NCBI GenBank assembly: GCA_049115575.1
Contig: JAGDZU010000001.1
Coordinates: forward strand, 1,083,547 to 1,147,546
Direction of reading: 5' to 3'
Length of the DNA: 64,000 nt
Origin: JAHEKB01 sp049115575
GTDB taxonomy: Bacteria; Bacteroidota; Bacteroidia; NS11-12g; UBA9320
Position 1 is the first letter of the stretch. Each line of letters begins with the position of its first letter. Made by a program: the position numbers and the translations under genes. Positions 1 to 7,667 of the stretch are shown here, piece by piece. The notes under the pieces are model-generated. The model searched no databases and was not told where the DNA came from. It saw only the letters and a list, made by a program, of their open reading frames with translations.

Positions 1-2
1 CT

Positions 3-755
3 TTTGCTCTAAGAGTATCAGCTTCTACAAGCTATTTTCTATGTGACCTTGGCGGTAAACACGGCTACGGTAGCAATGATCTATCCGATATTAATCTAGA
101 ACAAACCCGTTTTGGGCTTGGTGTTGGTTTACAATATCGAAAAGGAGGATTCAGTCTTGGAGCAAACACTACCTACGTCAGGCTAGCGGCCGACGACCAA
201 CTAAGTAATTCTGCTAGAGGTATCAGAGGACTTAACGTAATTACGGATGTTCTCGAGGCAAGTGTTAACATGGAATACTGCGTGCCTCGGAACATTCCGG
301 TTTTCAGAAATCTATTTTTTAATATTGGCTATGGAGTAATGATCTACTCTCCTAAAGCCAAATACAATGGTAATACATACAAGCTTAGACCGCTGGGAAC
401 AGAAGGTCAAAATTATTTACCTGGAGTAGATAAATACAGCACCTTCGCTCCTGTTATTCCGTTTGGTTTTGGATACAAGTTCAGATTCAAAGATGGGGCA
501 AGTCTAGCTTTGGATGTCAGTCTTCGAAAATCATTCACAGATTATCTCGACGATGTTTCAACCAGCTATGCAGATCCTAATAGGATTAGCCAAAAAGCAG
601 GACCAATTGCCAGTATACTAGCAGACCGATCTACCAGAGGATTTCAAGAAGGTGAACAAAGAGGCGATTCTGAAGACATGGACAATTATTTTCTGATTGG
701 TTTTAAGTACACTATTCCTCTTGGGAAGAGGTCTAATGGTTGCTACTATTGGTAA
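3..755 (+). CDS. DUF6089-type outer membrane beta-barrel protein, 5' end outside window
   Basis: The reading frame is open from the window edge, so the signal peptide and first residues are missing; about 250 codons remain. The sequence alternates polar and hydrophobic residues in short strands, as in outer-membrane barrels, and carries the RPLGTEGQNYLPG and FTDYLDDVSTSYADP segments also present in the next gene. DUF6089 is the family of the T9SS protein PorG, but a T9SS role here is only a guess. The protein ends in GKRSNGCYYW, about 30 residues earlier than its neighbour; a shifted frame beyond the stop (about 750-830) encodes a basic tail ending KRARPFKRIL, so a frameshift near base 750 is possible. 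It is a tandem paralogue of the following gene. Family call fairly sure, function unknown. Confidence 0.75.
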   Translation, partial: FALRVSASTSYFLCDLGGKHGYGSNDLSDINLEQTRFGLGVGLQYRKGGFSLGANTTYVRLAADDQLSNSARGIRGLNVITDVLEASVNMEYCVPRNIPVFRNLFFNIGYGVMIYSPKAKYNGNTYKLRPLGTEGQNYLPGVDKYSTFAPVIPFGFGYKFRFKDGASLALDVSLRKSFTDYLDDVSTSYADPNRISQKAGPIASILADRSTRGFQEGEQRGDSEDMDNYFLIGFKYTIPLGKRSNGCYYW

Positions 756-845
756 CTCTTGGTTTGGTAATAGAAATGCTGTACTTAAATTTGGAAAAAG
801 AGCAAGGCCATTTAAAAGAATTTTAGATAAAATTACATTCTTAAA

Positions 846-1784
846 GTGGCTAAATATTGTTCCATCGTGAGAACTATTGCCACCATACTATCTTTAATAT
901 TTTGCTATACGCTAGCTCTTTGTCAAGAGAATTGGGGAACACCTTTGGCTTTCAGAATAACTGCATCGAGTAGCTATTTTTTGTGTGATCTTGGCGGTAA
1001 AGACGCGGTAGGTACAAATGACATTTCAGACCTCAACCTTGAACAAACTCGGTACGCTTTTGGTCTTGGTGTGCAATTTCATTCAGGACCATTCAGTATA
1101 GGAACAAACGCATTTTATGCAAGACTAGCTGCAGATGATAGACTTACCAAAGCTGGAAGAAGTATAAGAAGACTCCACTCTATAACAGATGTATTAGAGG
1201 CCAGTGTGAACTTGGAATACTGTATACCTAGGAACATACCAGTTGTAAAGAACTTTTATTTCAATGTAGGTTTGGGTGTAATGGCTTTTTCTCCAATGGC
1301 TAGGTATGAAGGAGAACTTATTAAACTCAGACCACTGGGAACTGAAGGTCAAAACTATTTGCCAGGTAAATCAAGATACAGCCACTTTGCGCCTGTACTC
1401 CCATTTGGTTTTGGATATAAAATCAGATTTAGAGGAGGAAGCTCCTTGTCAATAGATATGAATATGAGAAAGTCATTTACGGATTACTTAGACGATGTTT
1501 CTACTTCATATGCTGATCCCATAAGAATAGAAGAAATATCTGGACCCGAAGCAGCTTACTTATCAGACCCTTCTCTTGAAGGAATGGGCGTTGGAAACCA
1601 AAGAGGAGATTCTAAAGACAACGATCAATATTTTCTCATCGGATTTAGATATGAATTCCCATTGCGTATGTCTAGATCCTATAAGCAGAACACTAGTTGT
1701 TCTTTTGAGGGAAAGAGATATCAACAACTCCCCATCAAACCAAACTCCAAACACAAAAACAAACGCTTTCGATTATTTAAGTAA
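846..1784 (+). CDS. DUF6089-type outer membrane beta-barrel protein, tandem paralogue
   Basis: Secreted barrel-like protein of about 312 residues, highly similar along its whole length to the truncated gene just upstream (shared YFLCDLGGK, ITDVLEASVN, RPLGTEGQNYLPG and SFTDYLDDVSTSYADP). A signal peptide is visible (hydrophobic stretch TIATILSLIFCYTLAL, cleavage probably after LALC or near CQE). There is no in-frame ATG at the front: GTG at 846 or GTG at 867 is the likely start, the latter giving a more typical signal peptide, MRTIATIL. The C-terminus is longer than in the paralogue and strongly basic (ends KNKRFRLFK). The pair suggests a recent local duplication. Location in the outer membrane is inferred from family resemblance; substrate or partner is unknown. 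Confidence 0.75.
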   Translation: MAKYCSIVRTIATILSLIFCYTLALCQENWGTPLAFRITASSSYFLCDLGGKDAVGTNDISDLNLEQTRYAFGLGVQFHSGPFSIGTNAFYARLAADDRLTKAGRSIRRLHSITDVLEASVNLEYCIPRNIPVVKNFYFNVGLGVMAFSPMARYEGELIKLRPLGTEGQNYLPGKSRYSHFAPVLPFGFGYKIRFRGGSSLSIDMNMRKSFTDYLDDVSTSYADPIRIEEISGPEAAYLSDPSLEGMGVGNQRGDSKDNDQYFLIGFRYEFPLRMSRSYKQNTSCSFEGKRYQQLPIKPNSKHKNKRFRLFK

Positions 1785-1802
1785 AAAGTTATTATTTGCG
1801 GC

Positions 1803-3047
1803 ATGCAAATTAATTTGCCCTTTGAAAATGACGCCATAGTTTTTGGTGTTTTAGCGGCTTCTCTAGGATTGGTATTCTACACTTCATCCATTAAAACTGG
1901 TCCTTGGAGTAAATTCTACAAATATGTTCCTGCACTGTTAATGTGTTATATGGTTCCGGCCGTATTTAATACAGTTGGACTTATTTCAAGTGACATAAGT
2001 GAAACCTATACCATGGCCAAGAATTACCTTCTGCCAGCAGCCTTGGTTTTGATGACCTTATCAATAGATCTCAAATCTGTATTTAATCTAGGATCTAAAG
2101 CCTTAATTATGTTCTTCACAGCAACTGTTGGAGTAATTATTGGAGGACCCTTGGCCATATTGATAGTTCAAACTTTCGCACCAGAAACGGTTGGCGGAGT
2201 TGGCTTTGATGCGGCATGGAGAGGTCTTGCTACTCTGGCTGGAAGTTGGATAGGTGGAGGTGCAAACCAAGCTGCTATGCTGGAAATGTACCAGTACAAT
2301 GAGGAAAGATACGCTGCCATGGTATTAGTTGACATTGTGGTTGCCAATATCTGGATGGCGTTCTTACTACTTGGTGTAGGAAGAAATGCACGCATTGATA
2401 AATGGCTTAAAGCTGATTCATCTGCTATAGAGGCACTCAAAAATAAAGTTGAAACCTTTGCTAAAAGCATTGAAAGGAAAGCCACCCTTTCTGATATCAT
2501 GGTTATACTTGGAATAGGGTTCGGAGCCACTGCATTGGCTCATCTCATTTCAGAACTAGCTGTGAGCTCATTTGCCGAGATTCCCGCTTTGGCAGATTCT
2601 GTATTGTCTAGCGGTTTTTTCTGGATAGTGGTTATGGCAACTACCATTGGCTTAGTATTATCTTTCACAAAAGCTAGAAATTATGAAGGTGCCGGTGCCA
2701 GTAAGATAGGTAGTGTATTTGTTTATATTCTAGTGGCTACTATTGGAATGAAAATGGATATCCTCAAAATATTTGACGATCCTCTTATCATATTAGTTGG
2801 TCTGATTTGGATGGCGATACATGTGGGTCTTTTGGTTATAGTGGCAAAGATTATCCGTGCTCCATTTTTCTTCTTAGCAGTAGGTAGCAAAGCCAATATA
2901 GGTGGGGCCGCTTCTGCTCCTGTAGTTGCTGCTGCTTTTCACCCTGCACTTGCAACAGTTGGGGTGCTGTTAGCTGTATTGGGTTATGCCTTGGGGACCT
3001 ATGGTGCCATATTCTGTGCAGAACTCATGCGGGTAGTGAGTCCGTAA
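1803..3047 (+). CDS. DUF819 family integral membrane protein
   Basis: A 414-residue polytopic protein with about ten to twelve hydrophobic segments spread over the whole length and a charged cytoplasmic-type loop around residues 200-225. The glycine-rich segments GSWIGGGANQAAMLE (about 150) and GSKANIGGAASAPVVAAAF (about 370) are hallmarks of the DUF819 (YjcL-like) family, whose fold resembles transporters with two inverted repeats. The transported substrate is not known. The ATG lies 4 bases after TATTATTTG, a near-match to the phylum's -7 box with one extra base in the gap. It follows the barrel gene by 18 bases, so it may also be co-transcribed with it. Confidence 0.85.
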   Translation: MQINLPFENDAIVFGVLAASLGLVFYTSSIKTGPWSKFYKYVPALLMCYMVPAVFNTVGLISSDISETYTMAKNYLLPAALVLMTLSIDLKSVFNLGSKALIMFFTATVGVIIGGPLAILIVQTFAPETVGGVGFDAAWRGLATLAGSWIGGGANQAAMLEMYQYNEERYAAMVLVDIVVANIWMAFLLLGVGRNARIDKWLKADSSAIEALKNKVETFAKSIERKATLSDIMVILGIGFGATALAHLISELAVSSFAEIPALADSVLSSGFFWIVVMATTIGLVLSFTKARNYEGAGASKIGSVFVYILVATIGMKMDILKIFDDPLIILVGLIWMAIHVGLLVIVAKIIRAPFFFLAVGSKANIGGAASAPVVAAAFHPALATVGVLLAVLGYALGTYGAIFCAELMRVVSP

Positions 3048-3077
3048 CATTTGCTATTTTGCGAGCAAACAAGCAAA

Positions 3078-3665
3078 ATGGATGAATTATTAGAACAACT
3101 CAAAAGCAAACTTGACTCTGGAACAATTTCTAGCATTGCAAGCAAAATAGGTGCTGATGAAGGTCAAACCAGTATGGCTATACAAGGAGCTCTTCCAACA
3201 CTATTGGGCGCAATGTCTACAAATAGTCAATCTAAAGAGGGAGCACAAGGTTTACTATCTGCATTAGACAAAGATCACGATGGAAGCATCTTTGATGATT
3301 TAGGCAGCCATATTAACAATTTTCAAAACGGGTCTGGAAGCGGAATTCTGAAACATGTTCTGGGTGGTAATAGCGCCACGGTGGAGCAGGCTCTAGGAGC
3401 TAAATCCGGATTGAATTCGTCACAATCAGGTCAATTAATGCAAATACTAGCTCCAATAGTCATGGGGTTTTTAGGAAAGCAGAAGAGATCTTCAGCTGGT
3501 GGATTTGATATAAGTCAAATTGCAAACCTCCTTGGTGGCATGAGCAAAGAAGCAGACAAATCCACATCTTTAGACTTATCAGATGTCTTAAGTGTGGTTG
3601 GTGGATTAACCGGAGGGGGCAAAAGTGGTGGCATTGGTGGACTTTTAGGAAAGCTCTTTAAATAG
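3078..3665 (+). CDS. DUF937 domain protein (YidB-like)
   Basis: A small soluble protein of 195 residues starting MDELLEQLKSKL. The pattern of a short helix, then QTSMAIQGALPTLLGAMSTN, then a glycine- and serine-rich body with repeated LLGG/GLLGKL motifs fits DUF937. No signal peptide is seen. The frame stays open upstream to a TTG at 3051, but the ATG at 3078 gives the conserved family N-terminus and is chosen here. Members of this family occur widely and have no established biochemical role. It lies 30 bases after the DUF819 gene, so co-transcription is likely. Confidence 0.8.
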   Translation: MDELLEQLKSKLDSGTISSIASKIGADEGQTSMAIQGALPTLLGAMSTNSQSKEGAQGLLSALDKDHDGSIFDDLGSHINNFQNGSGSGILKHVLGGNSATVEQALGAKSGLNSSQSGQLMQILAPIVMGFLGKQKRSSAGGFDISQIANLLGGMSKEADKSTSLDLSDVLSVVGGLTGGGKSGGIGGLLGKLFK

Positions 3666-3771
3666 TAGTATTTCCTAGTCAGTCAAGGGCTCTAGCCTCG
3701 GAATTGCGATATTTTTTTCTTATATTGTGCAACTAAATCAACTACTTACAGACTAATTTAATAAAGTTACA

Positions 3772-5403
3772 ATGGCAGTTACAAAAAAAGCTCGAACGAA
3801 TTCTGGGGTTACACCCTACAGTGGTTCATTTGGGAACGCCGAAATCCTTCACCTCTTAAAACGCTGCACATTTGGTGCTAGTAAAGATGACTTGGATTTC
3901 TTTTCAGGCAAAACCATGAATCAAGTGGTGGATGCGGTATTGAATATAGACTATACTCCTCCTACCCCGCCTCTTAACAATTACAACACTCCAACTAGCA
4001 TAGATCCAAATGTCCCAGCAGGGCAAACTTGGGTTAATGACTACAACGGAACATTCAACGGACAAAGGCAAAGTTCATTTAAACGTTGGTGGGTTGGTCA
4101 AATGATTAACCAAGACCGAACCATCAGAGAAAAGCTGGTGCTTTTCTGGCATAACCATTTTGCTACTGAGTTGAATGTTTATGCTTGGGCTAATATGGCA
4201 TATACGCAAAATGCTATGTTGAGAGCTAATTGCATGAAGAACTTCAAAGACCTGGTAAAAAACATAACCATAGATCCTGCTATGTTGATTTTCCTTAATG
4301 GAGAACGAAACACAAAAACGGCACCGGATGAAAACTATTCAAGAGAATTGCAGGAGTTATTTACGCTAGGTAAAGGACCAGATTCTCAATATACAGAGGA
4401 TGATGTAATTGAAGGAGCAAGAGTTCTAACAGGATGGAGAGTGAATCGAACCAACGGTACATCATATTTTGATCCTGCAAGGCATGATGAGGGAAATAAA
4501 ACCTTCTCCAGTTTTTACAACGACTTTACTATAACCGGTAAGACTGGGACAAATGGTGCAGATGAATTCAACGACATGATTGCCATGATATTCAATGAAT
4601 TTGAAGTGGCTAAGTTCATTGCTCGTAAGTTTTACAGATGGTTTGTCTATTACGAAATAGATGCAAATACAGAAACAGATGTAATTACTCCATTAGCTAA
4701 TACTTTTAGAAATGCCAATTATGATATAAAGCCTATGCTTGAGCAACTTTTCAAGAGTGAGCATTTCTTTGATGTGGCTAATAGAGGAGCACTAATAAAG
4801 AGTCCTATGGACTTTATGGTTGGGCTTATGAGACAGTTTGAAATCAGTTCAAATAATACTTACATCGGGCCAAGTGATCCAGGAAATAATGTTTTTCCAA
4901 CATCATCCAATATACCTGAGCAGTATTATATGTGGTATTTGATTCAATATTTCGGAGCTATCCAACAGCAAAATATTGGAGACCCTCCTGGGGTCGCAGG
5001 ATGGTCGGCATATTATCAAGTTCCGCAATTCCATGAGCTTTGGATTAATTCAGACACCTTGCCCAACAGGAATAAGGTGAGTGATTATATCGCAGCAGTA
5101 GGATACACATATAATGGCTTTAGAATGAAGATAGATTCGGCAAAGTTGGCAGATAAGTTCTCCAATGTAGCTAATCCTACTCTGTTCATTCAAGACCTTA
5201 TTGATTTCTTCTTCACTCTAGATGTGAATCAAGATCAGAAGGATTATATGAAGAGTATCCTTCTAGCGGGTCAGGTTCAGGACTTTTACTGGACTAATGA
5301 TTGGAATGCTTACAAAGCCGGAACTCCTGGCAATACAGCAGAAACCAAGCTCACTTTATTGTTTAAATACTTCATGAATTTAAGCGAGTATCAACTATCC
5401 TAA
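3772..5403 (+). CDS. DUF1800 domain-containing protein
   Basis: A 543-residue protein with the full DUF1800 signature: LLKRCTFGAS near residue 30, LVLFWHNHFATEL around 125, ENYSRELQELFTLGKGP around 190 and EGARVLTGWRVN around 220. No clear signal peptide is present at the N-terminus, which is lysine-rich and then polar, so its site of action is uncertain. The family is almost always encoded next to a DUF1501 gene, as here (10-base gap), and the two are thought to work together, but no reaction has been shown that I can name. The 106 bases upstream are free of genes and hold only a weak promoter-like stretch (TATATTGT near 3722). Confidence 0.9.
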   Translation: MAVTKKARTNSGVTPYSGSFGNAEILHLLKRCTFGASKDDLDFFSGKTMNQVVDAVLNIDYTPPTPPLNNYNTPTSIDPNVPAGQTWVNDYNGTFNGQRQSSFKRWWVGQMINQDRTIREKLVLFWHNHFATELNVYAWANMAYTQNAMLRANCMKNFKDLVKNITIDPAMLIFLNGERNTKTAPDENYSRELQELFTLGKGPDSQYTEDDVIEGARVLTGWRVNRTNGTSYFDPARHDEGNKTFSSFYNDFTITGKTGTNGADEFNDMIAMIFNEFEVAKFIARKFYRWFVYYEIDANTETDVITPLANTFRNANYDIKPMLEQLFKSEHFFDVANRGALIKSPMDFMVGLMRQFEISSNNTYIGPSDPGNNVFPTSSNIPEQYYMWYLIQYFGAIQQQNIGDPPGVAGWSAYYQVPQFHELWINSDTLPNRNKVSDYIAAVGYTYNGFRMKIDSAKLADKFSNVANPTLFIQDLIDFFFTLDVNQDQKDYMKSILLAGQVQDFYWTNDWNAYKAGTPGNTAETKLTLLFKYFMNLSEYQLS

Positions 5404-5413
5404 AGCATTAAAA

Positions 5414-7009
5414 ATGAAAAGAAGAGATTTTATAAAACGCGTAGCTCCCATGTCTTTGTTGCCATTTGCAATTCAAGGACAACCCATTAATGCCTATGGA
5501 AGCATCTTGGGTGCAAAAGCACAAGATTTTGTAGACACAGATAATGTGTTGGTACTGGTCCAACTTAATGGAGGTAATGACGGCTTAAACACGGTTATTC
5601 CTTTAGATCAATACGCCAATTTAACAGCTGCTAGACCAGACGTGATTATTCCTGAAAACAAAGTTCTATCTATGACAGGAACTTCTGACACAGGATTGCA
5701 TCCGTCCCTTGGCAAGTTAAGAAATATGTACAACGATGGAAAAGTTAGAATTGTACAGAATGTAGGCTATCCAAACCAGAATTATTCTCACTTTAGATCT
5801 ACAGACATTTGGCTTACAGCTTCTGACCGAGATGAAGTGCTTGAAAGTGGATGGATAGGAAGATACCTTTCTGAAGAATGGCCTAACTATCCAAATGGTT
5901 TCCCAAATGACGACATGAAAGATCCACTAGCCATCCAAATTGGTTCTGTGGTATCACCAGTGTGTCAAGGTCTGGAAGTGAATATGGGATTTGCCATAGC
6001 CAACCCAACTAATTTCTATCAGCTACTTACCGGTGATTATGGAGCTACTCCAGATAACTGGGCAGGTCATGAATTAGAATACATTAGAACTACAGCTCAC
6101 CAGAGTAATGAATATGCACAAAGAGTAAAAACTGTATATGAGGCATCTTCAAATATTTCTAATGAGTATCCAACTGATTTCACAAACTATTCTGCATCTC
6201 TAACCAATCAATTAAAAATTGTTGCCAGACTGATTAATGGTGGTTTGAAAACTAGAGTGTATATAGTGAGGCTAGGAGGATTTGATACGCATGCGAATCA
6301 AGTTGATCCTACTTCTTCTAATGATGTTGGTAGTCATGCTAACCTAATGGCAAATCTTTCTGATTCCATACACGGATTCCAGGATGATATTACTAAAATG
6401 GGTAAAGCAGATAGAGTATTGGGTATGACTTTCAGTGAGTTTGGACGAAGAATTGTCTCAAACGCAAGTACGGGAACAGATCACGGTGCTGCGGCGCCAT
6501 TGTTCATGTTCGGTAATGCCGTTAAGGGGGGAATTACGGGTGATAATCCTACTATTCCATCTGGAGCAACTGTTCGAGATAACTTGCCAATGGAGCACGA
6601 TTTTAGAACTATTTATTCCAGCATACTAGAAAAATGGTTCTGTTTAGATGCACAAACCACAGACAGCGTTATGCTTCAAGAGTTTGACCGTCTAGATGTA
6701 CTTGAAGATTCATGTACAACATCTTCTATTACGCGAAACCAACGCGCTAAAGCAGGAGATGCTTATATAATGAATTATCCTAATCCATTTAGTAGTTACA
6801 CCACAGTTAAATTCTATTCCAATGGTGGTCATGTGAACATAGACATTATGAACCAAGAGGGAAAAAGAATAAAGACTCTAGTAAACGCTACTATTCCTGA
6901 AGGGGAACATGAAGTGAACTTCGATACATTCGGGCTTGCAGCAGGAACTTATTACTGTAGGTACCAAAATGAACAACTCACACATACGCGAAGTATGTTA
7001 AAAGTATAA
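5414..7009 (+). CDS. DUF1501 family secreted protein with T9SS C-terminal sorting domain
   Basis: A 531-residue exported protein. The N-terminus MKRRDFIKRVAPMSLLPFAI is a twin-arginine-like signal (RRDFIK), typical of DUF1501 proteins. The body has VLVQLNGGNDGLNT near residue 47, SEFGRRI around 345 and GTDHGAAAPLF around 355, all conserved in the family, which resembles sulfatase/alkaline-phosphatase folds. From about residue 450 there is a C-terminal sorting domain (NYPNPF, a beta-rich stretch, then AAGTYYCRY and a basic end), so the mature protein is probably delivered to the surface by the type IX system. It pairs with the DUF1800 gene upstream and is followed directly by a terminator. Activity is unknown. 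Confidence 0.9.
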   Translation: MKRRDFIKRVAPMSLLPFAIQGQPINAYGSILGAKAQDFVDTDNVLVLVQLNGGNDGLNTVIPLDQYANLTAARPDVIIPENKVLSMTGTSDTGLHPSLGKLRNMYNDGKVRIVQNVGYPNQNYSHFRSTDIWLTASDRDEVLESGWIGRYLSEEWPNYPNGFPNDDMKDPLAIQIGSVVSPVCQGLEVNMGFAIANPTNFYQLLTGDYGATPDNWAGHELEYIRTTAHQSNEYAQRVKTVYEASSNISNEYPTDFTNYSASLTNQLKIVARLINGGLKTRVYIVRLGGFDTHANQVDPTSSNDVGSHANLMANLSDSIHGFQDDITKMGKADRVLGMTFSEFGRRIVSNASTGTDHGAAAPLFMFGNAVKGGITGDNPTIPSGATVRDNLPMEHDFRTIYSSILEKWFCLDAQTTDSVMLQEFDRLDVLEDSCTTSSITRNQRAKAGDAYIMNYPNPFSSYTTVKFYSNGGHVNIDIMNQEGKRIKTLVNATIPEGEHEVNFDTFGLAAGTYYCRYQNEQLTHTRSMLKV

Positions 7010-7021
7010 ACTATTAGAAAG

Positions 7022-7044
7022 GGCTTCTTCGGAAGCCTTTTTTA
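7022..7044 (+). terminator. Rho-independent terminator of the DUF1800-DUF1501 unit
   Basis: A perfect 6-base-pair stem (GGCTTC at 7022-7027, GAAGCC at 7032-7037) with the stable TTCG tetraloop is followed by six T residues. It sits 13 bases after the DUF1501 stop codon and touches the stop codon of the convergent rmlC gene. Confidence 0.9.
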
Positions 7045-7587
7045 TTGGAAAGGACTTTTAAAATCAGCAAACTTAGGAGCGATCCTATCCTTCTCAGATA
7101 ATATTGGGTTTTCAATTCCCCAAGGAATATCAAGTGTGGAAGAATTCCAAAGAATTGCGCCTTCAGCATCTCGGTTGTAGTACTGCGTGCACTTATAGCT
7201 AAAAATGGTATCGTCTTCTAAAGTGAGAAATCCATGAGCGAATCCTGGCGGCACCCAGAAGAGCAATTTATTATATTCATCTAGTCTTTGCACAACAGAT
7301 TGACCATATGTTGGCGAAGAAAGACGAATATCTACAGCAACATCAAGAACAGCGCCCTTCACTACCCTAACCAATTTTCCCTGAGCAAAAGGATTTGCTT
7401 GAAAATGCAAACCTCTAATAATTCCTTTGGCACTTTTAGATTGATTGTCTTGAACAAAATCTAAAGACAAACCGAGCTGACTAAATACATCCTCCCTATA
7501 ACTTTCAAAAAAATGACCTCTTTCATCTTCAAAAACTGCAGGTTTGAAGATTTTAACTTCGGGAATTGATGTATTTATGATTTCCAT
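7042..7587 (-). CDS. rmlC: dTDP-4-dehydrorhamnose 3,5-epimerase
   Basis: This 181-residue cupin-fold enzyme epimerises dTDP-4-dehydro-6-deoxy-glucose at C3 and C5 in the dTDP-L-rhamnose pathway. The diagnostic active-site segment GIIRGLHFQ (about 55-63) with its catalytic histidine is intact, as are LVRVVKGAVLDVAVDIR and FWVPPGFAHGFLTLED. Length matches the family. The other rml genes are not nearby, so the gene is separated from its pathway partners, although a CapD-type nucleotide-sugar enzyme lies 2.5 kb away. The start codon is an ATG; 7 bases before it is TAAACTTG, one mismatch from the -7 box TAnnTTTG. Confidence 0.95.
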   Translation of the reverse strand: MEIINTSIPEVKIFKPAVFEDERGHFFESYREDVFSQLGLSLDFVQDNQSKSAKGIIRGLHFQANPFAQGKLVRVVKGAVLDVAVDIRLSSPTYGQSVVQRLDEYNKLLFWVPPGFAHGFLTLEDDTIFSYKCTQYYNRDAEGAILWNSSTLDIPWGIENPILSEKDRIAPKFADFKSPFQ

Positions 7588-7652
7588 CTGGGTGCAAGTT
7601 TATGAAATAATCAAATTCTGAAGAAAAGCTATCATGATTTTAGCTTAAAATG

Positions 7653-7660
7653 TACTTTTG
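7653..7660 (+). promoter_or_regulatory. -7 box candidate for the UvrD/PcrA helicase gene
   Basis: TACTTTTG is an exact match to the Bacteroidota -7 element TAnnTTTG and ends 7 bases before the ATG. I do not see a TTTG -33 box at the usual spacing, so support is partial. If real, the mRNA would have almost no leader. Confidence 0.4.
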
Positions 7661-7667
7661 ACCTCCT

